Shown one piece after another: positions 46,564 through 51,693 of a stretch of 64,000 bases of DNA. The first letter of the stretch is position 1. Each line of letters opens with the position of its first letter. The notes below the pieces were generated by a model. That model had not been told where the DNA came from. It did no database searches and worked only from the letters and a program-made list of their open reading frames with translations. Made by a program: the position numbers and the translations under genes. The DNA is taken from positions 1 to 64,000 of IMG/VR virus record IMGVR_UViG_3300033233_000006. The stretch is one strand, 5' to 3'. The DNA is from a virus.

Positions 46564-47034
46564 ATGAGTCAAACGAAGGTGTGCCCGCGCTGTCCGACGC
46601 CGACACCCAAGCCGATAGAGGAGTTCAGTCTCCGAGCCCAAAGCGCCGACGGTCGCGACCTCTACTGCCGCAAGTGCAAGCGGGCCATCAACCGCCGCTC
46701 CTACGAAGGGAACAAGAAGGCTCACATCGCCGCGAACAGGGCGGCGATGGATCGGCGCCGAGTCGAGGTGCAAGAGTTCGTGTGGAACTTCCTCCTCTCT
46801 CACCCGTGCGCGGACTGCGGCGAGGGTGATCCGATCGTCCTCGACTTCGACCACCTCTACGGCAAGCGGAAACACACTCGCGGCGTGTCTGAGATGACGC
46901 GCGGCTGTCACACCGTCGAGACGGTTGCCGCCGAGATCGAGAAGTGCGCCGTGCGATGCGCCAACTGCCACCGCCGGAAGACCGCCAGGGAAAGAGGCTA
47001 CTGGCGCTCGGAGAGAACCAACACAGCGTCGTAG
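46564..47034 (+). CDS. HNH endonuclease in the tRNA array
   Basis: 156 residues, MSQTKVCPRC... (an ATG two codons upstream is possible). Zinc pairs CPRC and CRKC, then HPCADCGEGDPIVLDFDHLYGKR (about 80-102) and CAVRCANCHRRKT near the end: a complete HNH fold. Probably a homing-type nuclease aimed at the tRNA region. Confidence 0.85.
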   Translation: MSQTKVCPRCPTPTPKPIEEFSLRAQSADGRDLYCRKCKRAINRRSYEGNKKAHIAANRAAMDRRRVEVQEFVWNFLLSHPCADCGEGDPIVLDFDHLYGKRKHTRGVSEMTRGCHTVETVAAEIEKCAVRCANCHRRKTARERGYWRSERTNTAS

Positions 47035-47043
47035 TCCGTCTTT

Positions 47044-47115
47044 CGGGGTGTAGCGCAGGAGTAGCGCGCTGCTTTCGGGAAGCAGAGGTCGTGGGTGCGA
47101 ATCCCACCACTCCGA
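47044..47115 (+). tRNA. tRNA-Pro (CGG)
   Basis: Acceptor CGGGGTG/CACTCCG, loop TTCGGGA, D-loop AGGAGTA, T-loop TGCGAAT. Confidence 0.9.
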
Positions 47116-47129
47116 TTCAGCAGCATCAT

Positions 47130-47202
47130 GGGCTCGTAGCTCTAATAGGAGAGCGTTCCCCTCGCACGGGAAAGGTTACGGGTGCAACTCCCGTCGGGTC
47201 CA
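47130..47202 (+). tRNA. tRNA-Ala (CGC)
   Basis: Acceptor GGGCTCG/CGGGTCC, loop CTCGCAC, D-loop TAATAGGA, T-loop TGCAACT. Confidence 0.9.
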
Positions 47203-47207
47203 CTCAA

Positions 47208-47280
47208 GGGGTCGTAGCTCTAACGGGAGAGCGTCTCGATGGCATCGAGAAGGCTGCGGGTGCAATTCCCGCCGACTCCA
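47208..47280 (+). tRNA. tRNA-Ala (GGC)
   Basis: Acceptor GGGGTCG/CGACTCC, loop ATGGCAT, T-loop TGCAATT. D-loop TAACGGGA places C before G19, so C18 could pair with G55. Confidence 0.9.
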
Positions 47281-47293
47281 TCAGCAACGATGA

Positions 47294-47379
47294 GGAGAGC
47301 GAACCGGCCAAGGCGCCGGGCTCGTCTTGAAAGCGATGCGCCCGCTTCGGCGGGTGGGGTGCGAGACCTCCGTTCTCCG
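47294..47379 (+). tRNA. tRNA-Ser (TGA)
   Basis: Acceptor GGAGAGC/GTTCTCC, long variable arm, loop CTTGAAA, T-loop TGCGAGA. Confidence 0.85.
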
Positions 47380-47393
47380 TGCAAGCTTCTCGA

Positions 47394-47439
47394 ATCTTGA
47401 CCCCGAGACCTGCCTTCGAGGCCGTCACGCGGTCAAGAT
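47394..47439 (+). repeat. 9-bp inverted repeat between tRNAs
   Basis: ATCTTGACC and GGTCAAGAT enclose 28 nt. It fills a 66-nt gap and may be a processing signal, terminator or small structured RNA. Confidence 0.55.
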
Positions 47440-47445
47440 GTTCCT

Positions 47446-47518
47446 GGGTTCGTAGTTCAGCAGCTAGAACAGCACCTTGACATGGTGAAGATCGCGGGTG
47501 CGAGTCCCGCCGAGCCCA
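47446..47518 (+). tRNA. tRNA-Val (GAC)
   Basis: Acceptor GGGTTCG/CGAGCCC, loop TTGACAT, D-loop AGCAGCTA, T-loop TGCGAGT. Confidence 0.9.
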
Positions 47519-47527
47519 TTTCAACAC

Positions 47528-47601
47528 GGGTCTGTAGCTCCAATAGCCAGAGCAGCTCGCTCTTAACGAGATGGTTGTCGGTGCAAGTCCGACCAGGCCC
47601 A
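47528..47601 (+). tRNA. tRNA-Lys (CTT)
   Basis: Acceptor GGGTCTG/CAGGCCC, loop CTCTTAA, D-loop CAATAGCCA, T-loop TGCAAGT. Confidence 0.9.
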
Positions 47602-47605
47602 TCAT

Positions 47606-47677
47606 GGCGTGGTGGTCTAACAGTAGGACGCCCGGCTTTCAATCGGGACCGTACGGGTGCAAGTCCCGTCCACGTCA
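47606..47677 (+). tRNA. tRNA-Glu (TTC)
   Basis: Acceptor GGCGTGG/CCACGTC, loop CTTTCAA, D-loop AACAGTA, T-loop TGCAAGT. Confidence 0.9.
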
Positions 47678-47681
47678 ACTT

Positions 47682-47754
47682 GGTCTGCGAGTCGTCTAGT
47701 GATGGCAACCGATTGCAACCCGGTTCGAGCAGGGTGCGATTCCCTGGCAGACCT
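47682..47754 (+). tRNA. tRNA-Cys (GCA)
   Basis: Acceptor GGTCTGC/GCAGACC with U73, loop TTGCAAC closed by an A-C mismatch, T-loop TGCGATT. Confidence 0.85.
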
Positions 47755-47758
47755 TCAT

Positions 47759-47830
47759 GCGGGTGTAGCTCAGCAGCAGAGCGCCGGTCTTCCAAACCGA
47801 TGGTCGAGGGTGCGACTCCCTCCGTCCGCT
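47759..47830 (+). tRNA. tRNA-Gly (TCC)
   Basis: Acceptor GCGGGTG/CGTCCGC, loop CTTCCAA, D-loop AGCAGCA, T-loop TGCGACT. Confidence 0.9.
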
Positions 47831-47831
47831 T

Positions 47832-48182
47832 CTACGTGACGACCGGGGCCGATGCGGTCAGGAAGACCTGATTCGCGGGCGGCAACGGAGTCGGGTTGGA
47901 GGTGACCGTCACCCTGGCGATCGTGTCGGGAGGACTCGGCAGGTTGCCGCGCGCCGAACAGGTGATGGTAGCGTTGCCGAAGCCGACCCCGTACACGAGA
48001 CACCGGAGCCCGTCCTCGGTAGGCGCGAGCCTGACGGCGACGGGGTTGTCGACCCGCCATACCGGGGTGATGCCGGAAGGAAGCTGTCCCGGGCCGCCCG
48101 AGTCGAAGTCGACCCCGTTGATGGTCAGCGTGAACTTCTCGCCGGGCGCCAACTGGAGGCTCGGAACAATCGAGGCGGGCAT
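47832..48182 (-). CDS. Small Ig-like beta-sandwich protein inside the tRNA array
   Basis: 116 residues: GEKFTLTINGVDFDSGG...ITPVWRVDNPVAVRLAPTED...GVGFGNATITCSARGN is an Ig-like (BIG-type) beta-sandwich, common in phage virion decoration or tail proteins. GAGGAGG precedes ATG 48182. The only minus-strand gene within the array. Confidence 0.7.
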   Translation of the reverse strand: MPASIVPSLQLAPGEKFTLTINGVDFDSGGPGQLPSGITPVWRVDNPVAVRLAPTEDGLRCLVYGVGFGNATITCSARGNLPSPPDTIARVTVTSNPTPLPPANQVFLTASAPVVT

Positions 48183-48240
48183 GGGTGCTCCTCCTCGCCG
48201 ATCTTACTACACGCCAAGGTCGCCCATGCGACCGAGGAAT

Positions 48241-48313
48241 GCCCCCGTAGCTCAGTAGACAGAGCAGCCGCCTTCTAAGCGGAAGGTCGAAGGTGCGAAT
48301 CCTTCCGGGGGCA
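48241..48313 (+). tRNA. tRNA-Arg (TCT)
   Basis: Acceptor GCCCCCG/CGGGGGC, loop CTTCTAA, D-loop AGTAGACA, T-loop TGCGAAT. Confidence 0.9.
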
Positions 48314-48326
48314 ACGCGACGAACAC

Positions 48327-48398
48327 GGGGTCGTAGCTCAGCAGGAGAGCGTCTGCCTTGCAAGCAGAGGGTCGCGGGTGCGATTCCCGCCGATTCCA
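48327..48398 (+). tRNA. tRNA-Ala (TGC)
   Basis: Acceptor GGGGTCG/CGATTCC, loop CTTGCAA, D-loop AGCAGGA, T-loop TGCGATT. Confidence 0.9.
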
Positions 48399-48414
48399 TG
48401 AAGGAGGAGATGAG

Positions 48415-48453
48415 ATGCACACGTACCAGAGGTTCCCCAAACGCCCGTGGTGA
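48415..48453 (+). CDS. Possible 12-residue peptide
   Basis: ATG 48415 with GGAGGAG upstream gives MHTYQRFPKRPW and a stop inside a 12-bp inverted repeat. A real peptide or chance; the strong ribosome-binding site is the only support. Confidence 0.25.
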   Translation: MHTYQRFPKRPW

Positions 48454-48471
48454 TTCCCTTCACCACGGGCG
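48442..48471 (+). repeat. 12-bp inverted repeat overlapping a tRNA start
   Basis: CGCCCGTGGTGA and TCACCACGGGCG with a 6-nt loop. The right arm includes the first 5 nt of tRNA-Lys (TTT), so forming the stem would compete with the tRNA acceptor. Confidence 0.75.
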
Positions 48472-48538
48472 CGTAGCTCGAAGGACGTAGCAACCGCCTT
48501 TTAAGCGGAAGGTCTGGGTCCGATTCCCAGCGTGCCCA
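48467..48538 (+). tRNA. tRNA-Lys (TTT) with C55
   Basis: Acceptor GGGCGCG/CGTGCCC, loop CTTTTAA. The T-loop is TCCGATT (C55), and the D-loop CGAAGGACGT has G18-G19, so G18 could pair with C55. The only tRNA here with C at 55. Confidence 0.9.
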
Positions 48539-48543
48539 TTCGA

Positions 48544-48616
48544 GGACTCGTAGCTCAATTAGTAGAGCACCGGATTGAAGATCCGGGTGTTGATGGTGCA
48601 ACTCCGTCCGAGTCCA
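48544..48616 (+). tRNA. tRNA-Phe (GAA)
   Basis: Acceptor GGACTCG/CGAGTCC, loop TTGAAGA, D-loop AATTAGTA, T-loop TGCAACT. Confidence 0.9.
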
Positions 48617-48621
48617 TTCAA

Positions 48622-48696
48622 GCTCCCATAGCTCATGACAGGTAGAGCGTCGGATTGTCGATCCGAAGGTGGCGGGTGCAACTCCCGTTGGGGGCG
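48622..48696 (+). tRNA. tRNA-Asp (GTC)
   Basis: Acceptor GCTCCCA/TGGGGGC with G73, loop TTGTCGA, T-loop TGCAACT. Confidence 0.9.
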
Positions 48697-48701
48697 TACG
48701 T

Positions 48702-48768
48702 CGCGGGTCCCGGAGAGGGACGTTGGGCTCATAACCCGACTGAGGCTGTGCGACTCGGCCACCCGCAA
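48702..48768 (+). tRNA. Initiator tRNA-fMet (CAT), shortened D-arm
   Basis: C1-A72 mismatch (CGCGGGT/ACCCGCA) and three G-C pairs at the base of the anticodon stem (TTGGG/CCCGA) are hallmarks of bacterial initiators. Loop CTCATAA, T-loop TGCGACT. Only 14 nt lie between acceptor and anticodon stems, so the D-arm is cut down. Confidence 0.85.
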
Positions 48769-48776
48769 TTCATCAT

Positions 48777-48848
48777 GGCGCATTCGTCCAGCAGCTAGGA
48801 CATCGGCCCCTCACGCCGAAGACACGGGTGCAATTCCCGTATGCGTCA
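48777..48848 (+). tRNA. tRNA-Glu (CTC), C33
   Basis: Acceptor GGCGCAT/ATGCGTC, anticodon loop CCCTCAC with C at 33 instead of U, D-loop AGCAGCTA, T-loop TGCAATT. Confidence 0.85.
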
Positions 48849-48850
48849 TT

Positions 48851-48904
48851 CTCCCGTAGGCTCAAACAGTAGAGTCGCCGAAGTGGCTGTGGACCTAAGA
48901 TAGA
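48851..48904 (+). pseudogene. Possible truncated tRNA (5' half)
   Basis: CTCCCGTAGGCTCAAACAG followed by TAGAGT resembles an acceptor 5' strand and D-arm, but no matching T-arm or 3' acceptor follows; an HNH gene begins instead. Confidence 0.3.
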
Positions 48905-48925
48905 GTGCCTGTTAACATCGGTCGC

Positions 48926-49321
48926 ATGAGGAACGGGCCTTACATCCTGGTTGTTGCGCCGGTTGGCTACCCGGGGAAGAAGTATCGCGGGCGCTACGCC
49001 TACGAGCACTCGGTTGTGTGGTGGCAGAACACCGGGCGAATCGTCCCAAGGGGCTGGCTCGTCCATCACAAGAACGAGGACAAGCATGACAACGCGTTCG
49101 CGAACCTGGAGGCGAAGCGGACCGGCAAGCACACAGCCGACCACAACGCCGTCGCTCCGACCGTTCTCGGGTGCGCTTACTGCGGCTCAAAGATCGAGCG
49201 GAAGCGCGCCGAGCACGAATACCGTCTGAGCATCGGGCAAACAGACTTCTACTGCAACCGATCGTGCTTCGGAAAACACAAAAGGCCGAGAGGTCCGAGG
49301 TATCCAGTTATTGCGCTCTAG
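48926..49321 (+). CDS. HNH endonuclease in the tRNA array
   Basis: 131 residues, MRNGPYILVVAPVGYPGK...YEHSVVWWQNTGRIVPRGWLVHHKNEDKHDNAFANLE..., a typical HNH_3 nuclease with a late zinc pair (CAYCG, C). A TGGACC, 17 bp, TAACAT promoter ends 7 nt before ATG 48926. The stop TAG is made by positions 8-10 of the next tRNA (GCGCTC-TAG). Confidence 0.85.
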   Translation: MRNGPYILVVAPVGYPGKKYRGRYAYEHSVVWWQNTGRIVPRGWLVHHKNEDKHDNAFANLEAKRTGKHTADHNAVAPTVLGCAYCGSKIERKRAEHEYRLSIGQTDFYCNRSCFGKHKRPRGPRYPVIAL

Positions 49322-49384
49322 CATCAAAGTAGATGTCCGGCACTGTTAATGCCGTGGTTCTCGGTGCGAGTCCGAGGGGCGCAG
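49312..49384 (+). tRNA. tRNA-Asn (GTT), overlapped by HNH gene
   Basis: Acceptor TGCGCTC/GGGCGCA, loop CTGTTAA, T-loop TGCGAGT. First 10 nt encode the end of the HNH protein. Confidence 0.85.
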
Positions 49385-49389
49385 TCGGT

Positions 49390-49451
49390 CTGGTCTTCGC
49401 CGTCGAGCGGAAGAGCGCAAGCCGTCGCGAGCGCGGCGAAGACCAGCTTTT
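49390..49451 (+). terminator. Terminator-like hairpin inside the tRNA array
   Basis: CTGGTCTTCGCCG and CGGCGAAGACCAG, a 13-bp stem with a branched 31-nt loop, followed by CTTTT. Confidence 0.65.
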
Positions 49452-49523
49452 AGGTCGCTGGGGTCAACAGAAACCTACTCGGCTCCAACCCGAGTGATCT
49501 CCGTGCAAGTCGGAGGCGGCCTG
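49452..49523 (+). tRNA. tRNA-Trp (CCA)
   Basis: Acceptor AGGTCGC/GCGGCCT with G73, loop CTCCAAC, T-loop TGCAAGT. Abuts the next tRNA. Confidence 0.85.
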
Positions 49524-49594
49524 TGCCTCGTCGTTCAACAGTAGGACGGCGGTCTTTGAAGCCGCGAATCTCGGTGCGAATCCGAGCGAGGCAT
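49524..49594 (+). tRNA. tRNA-Gln (TTG)
   Basis: Acceptor TGCCTCG/CGAGGCA, loop CTTTGAA, D-loop AACAGTA, T-loop TGCGAAT. Confidence 0.9.
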
Positions 49595-49601
49595 TCTCCT
49601 T

Positions 49602-49674
49602 TGCCCACTAGCTCAACCAGCAGAGCGACGGATTCTGAATCCGTAGGTTCAAGGTGCGAATCCTTGGTGGGCAG
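49602..49674 (+). tRNA. tRNA-Gln (CTG)
   Basis: Acceptor TGCCCAC/GTGGGCA, loop TTCTGAA, D-loop AACCAGCA, T-loop TGCGAAT. Confidence 0.9.
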
Positions 49675-49680
49675 TCTTTC

Positions 49681-49752
49681 GGGCTCGTCTTCCAGCAGCA
49701 AGGATGCCTCTCTCACACGGAGGAGACGAAGGTGCGAGTCCTTCCGAGCCCA
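49681..49752 (+). tRNA. tRNA-Val (CAC)
   Basis: Acceptor GGGCTCG/CGAGCCC, loop CTCACAC, T-loop TGCGAGT; D-stem weak. Confidence 0.85.
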
Positions 49753-49756
49753 TCAT

Positions 49757-49828
49757 GCGGACGTAGTTCAGCAGCAGAACGACAGGTTGCCAATCTGTAG
49801 GTCGCGGGTGCAATCCCCGCCGTCCGCT
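49757..49828 (+). tRNA. tRNA-Gly (GCC)
   Basis: Acceptor GCGGACG/CGTCCGC, loop TTGCCAA, D-loop AGCAGCA, T-loop TGCAATC. Confidence 0.9.
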
Positions 49829-49837
49829 TCTCTCCGA

Positions 49838-49924
49838 GGGCGTGTCATCGTAGTAGCGATCGACCCAGACTGTAAATCTGGTTCCCGGAAGGGATCAACG
49901 TAGGTGCGAGTCCTACCACGCCCA
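49838..49924 (+). tRNA. tRNA-Tyr (GTA)
   Basis: Acceptor GGGCGTG/CACGCCC, long variable arm as in bacterial Tyr tRNAs, loop CTGTAAA, T-loop TGCGAGT. Confidence 0.9.
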
Positions 49925-49931
49925 TCATCAT

Positions 49932-50004
49932 GCGGACGTAGCTCAGCCAGCAGAGCGAGTGCTTCCCAAGCACTAGGTCGCGGGTGCAACTCCCGCCGTC
50001 CGCT
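49932..50004 (+). tRNA. tRNA-Gly (CCC)
   Basis: Acceptor GCGGACG/CGTCCGC, identical to Gly (GCC); loop TTCCCAA, D-loop AGCCAGCA, T-loop TGCAACT. Confidence 0.9.
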
Positions 50005-50008
50005 TCAA

Positions 50009-50082
50009 GTCCTCGTAGCTCAGCAGATCAGAGCGACGCCCTCCGAAGGCGAAGGTCGCTGGTGCGATTCCAGCCGAGGACA
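50009..50082 (+). tRNA. tRNA-Arg (CCG)
   Basis: Acceptor GTCCTCG/CGAGGAC, loop CTCCGAA, D-loop AGCAGATCA, T-loop TGCGATT. Confidence 0.9.
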
Positions 50083-50087
50083 TGCTT

Positions 50088-50161
50088 GTCTCCGTAGCTC
50101 AGCAGATCAGAGCAACGCGCTACGAACGCGGAGGTCGCAGGTGCAATCCCTGCCGGGGACA
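50088..50161 (+). tRNA. tRNA-Arg (ACG)
   Basis: Acceptor GTCTCCG/CGGGGAC, loop CTACGAA (A34, a candidate for deamination to inosine), D-loop AGCAGATCA, T-loop TGCAATC. Confidence 0.9.
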
Positions 50162-50169
50162 TCTCTCAA

Positions 50170-50242
50170 GCCGTCGTAGCCCAATAGCAGAGGCGCTTGA
50201 TTCAGGGTCAAGAGGTTGTGGGTGCAACTCCCACCGGCGGCA
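50170..50242 (+). tRNA. tRNA-Leu (CAG), short variable loop
   Basis: Acceptor GCCGTCG/CGGCGGC, loop TTCAGGG, T-loop TGCAACT. Variable loop is only AGGTT; bacterial Leu tRNAs normally carry a long arm. Confidence 0.85.
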
Positions 50243-50246
50243 TCGC

Positions 50247-50319
50247 GGGTCGCTAGGGAAGCGAGCACACCCGCCCGGCCTAAACCCGGGAACGCTCGGT
50301 GCAAGTCCGAGGCGACCTA
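50247..50319 (+). tRNA. tRNA-Leu (TAA), short variable loop, C33
   Basis: Acceptor GGGTCGC/GCGACCT, anticodon stem CCCGG/CCGGG, loop CCTAAAC with C33, 4-nt variable loop, T-loop TGCAAGT. Confidence 0.8.
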
Positions 50320-50325
50320 CCACAC

Positions 50326-50398
50326 GCCCCTCTAGCCCAACAGCAGAGGCGCTCGGCTTAGGACCGAGAGGTTCCGGGTGCGAATCCCGGGAGGGGCA
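50326..50398 (+). tRNA. tRNA-Leu (TAG), short variable loop
   Basis: Acceptor GCCCCTC/GAGGGGC, loop CTTAGGA, variable loop AGGTT, T-loop TGCGAAT. Confidence 0.85.
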
Positions 50399-50402
50399 TC
50401 GC

Positions 50403-50472
50403 CGGGCGCGGTCTAGTCGACCAGGTGAGGCTTATATCCTTGCCGCGCTGGGTGCGATCCCCAGGCGCCCCA
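50403..50472 (+). tRNA. tRNA-Ile (TAT), reduced D-arm
   Basis: Acceptor CGGGCGC/GCGCCCC with C1-C72 mismatch, anticodon arm TGAGG-CTTATAT-CCTTG, T-loop TGCGATC. The D-arm pairs GGTC/GACC round a 5-nt loop with no usual linker. Confidence 0.7.
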
Positions 50473-50476
50473 TCAA

Positions 50477-50550
50477 GCCGCTCTAGCCCAACCAGCAGAG
50501 GCGCCGGTCTCAAAAGCCGGAGGTTCTCGGTGCAAGTCCGAGGAGCGGCA
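50477..50550 (+). tRNA. tRNA-Leu (CAA), short variable loop
   Basis: Acceptor GCCGCTC/GAGCGGC, loop CTCAAAA, variable loop AGGTT, T-loop TGCAAGT. Confidence 0.85.
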
Positions 50551-50639
50551 GCAGCAGCGAGTGTCACCGGGCGACCAAAAGCCCGGCGAGGCGTGGAGCG
50601 ATGTCCTCGCGAGAGGGCTACGCAACCGACAACAACTAC

Positions 50640-50727
50640 GCGGTCGTGGCGGAATCTAGCAGACGCACCAGGTTGAGGGCCTGGCGTCCCGAAAGGGCGA
50701 CTGTGGGTGCAAGTCCCACCGACCGCA
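50640..50727 (+). tRNA. tRNA-Leu (GAG), long variable arm
   Basis: Acceptor GCGGTCG/CGACCGC, loop TTGAGGG, long variable arm (TCCC-GAAA-GGGC), T-loop TGCAAGT. The only Leu tRNA here of the usual bacterial type. A CCGGGC/GCCCGG hairpin lies upstream (about 50565-50584). Confidence 0.9.
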
Positions 50728-50732
50728 TTCAA

Positions 50733-50805
50733 GGGTGTGTAGCTCAGTAGTTAGAGCGCGCGGCTGATAACCGCGAGGTCGAGAGTGCGATCCTCTCCTC
50801 ACCCA
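50733..50805 (+). tRNA. tRNA-Ile (GAT)
   Basis: Acceptor GGGTGTG/CTCACCC (one T-T mismatch), loop CTGATAA, D-loop AGTAGTTA, T-loop TGCGATC. Confidence 0.85.
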
Positions 50806-50810
50806 TCTCT

Positions 50811-50897
50811 GGAGAGCGAACCGAACGAGCGCATCGGTCCTCGGTGCTAACGAGTGAGTGCCCGAGAGGGTATGGGGTGCAAGTCCTCCGTTCTCCG
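50811..50897 (+). tRNA. tRNA-Ser (GCT)
   Basis: Acceptor GGAGAGC/GTTCTCC, long variable arm, loop GTGCTAA, T-loop TGCAAGT. Confidence 0.85.
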
Positions 50898-50923
50898 TGC
50901 GATCATGTCGTCCAACCCTAAGA

Positions 50924-50995
50924 CGGGGTGTAGCTCAGCAGCAGAGCCTCGCGTTTGGGACGCGAAGGTCGCGGGTGCAATCCCCGCCACCCCGA
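50924..50995 (+). tRNA. tRNA-Pro (TGG)
   Basis: Acceptor CGGGGTG/CACCCCG, loop TTTGGGA, D-loop AGCAGCA, T-loop TGCAATC. Confidence 0.9.
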
Positions 50996-51015
50996 TCCGC
51001 ATACATAATTAGGCC

Positions 51016-51051
51016 GTGACATCGCGCGAGTCGATGACTAGACTCGTTGGC
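51016..51051 (+). promoter_or_regulatory. Sigma70-like promoter for an HNH gene
   Basis: GTGACA, 17 bp, TAGACT (51039-51044), 7 nt to GTG 51052. A CATAAT box (51004-51009) 6 nt before an in-frame GTG at 51016 is an alternative. Confidence 0.6.
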
Positions 51052-51693
51052 GTGAGCGACGCAGCGGGCATCTCCGAGACGAAGACGTGCAGCCGATGCG
51101 ACTTTCCCAAGCCCATCGGCGAGTTTTCGCTCAAGAAGAAGTCGACCGGCGAACGCCGCTCGGAATGCAAGAAGTGTCGAGTCGATGCACACGCCGCCCA
51201 CGTCGCGCAGTGCAAGTCCGATGGTGTGTGCCCCGACTGTCGAGCCTCGACAGACGGCGAGCGTCTCTACTGCGACAAGTGTCGCGCCAAGCGCGCCAAG
51301 GCTTCTCGCGCCAAGCGCGCAAGACGCAAGAGTGCTCGCCGTTGCGTCCACTGCGGGACTCCGAGTGGCAGACTTTCGCTCTGCAAGGGGTGTCGCCCGA
51401 TCTACGCTGCCCACAACAAGCGGCTGCGGGACAAGAACAAGCAAGCCGTCCTCGACCACTACGGACACGCTTGCGCGTGTTGCGGCGAGGCTCGAAGCGC
51501 CTTCCTCACGATCGACCACATCGACGGTGGAGGGAACAAGCACCGGAAGGAGATCGGCGGGTCAGCGCATCTTCATTCGTGGCTCATCAAGAACAAGTTT
51601 CCCGACGGATTCAGGACGTTGTGCTTCAACTGCAACTGCGGTCGGCGCTTCACAGGAGGTGTCTGCCCACACGAACTGGAGAGGAAGACATGA
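51052..51693 (+). CDS. HNH endonuclease in the tRNA array
   Basis: 213 residues from GTG 51052 (or 225 from GTG 51016). Many zinc pairs (CSRC, CKKC, CPDC, CDKC, CVHC), then CACCGEARSAFLTIDHIDGG, KHRKE and LCFNCNCG with CPHEL. Homologous to the 1458-1898 nuclease in the last third. The long cysteine array probably reads DNA. Stop overlaps the next gene as ATGA. Confidence 0.85.
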   Translation: MSDAAGISETKTCSRCDFPKPIGEFSLKKKSTGERRSECKKCRVDAHAAHVAQCKSDGVCPDCRASTDGERLYCDKCRAKRAKASRAKRARRKSARRCVHCGTPSGRLSLCKGCRPIYAAHNKRLRDKNKQAVLDHYGHACACCGEARSAFLTIDHIDGGGNKHRKEIGGSAHLHSWLIKNKFPDGFRTLCFNCNCGRRFTGGVCPHELERKT

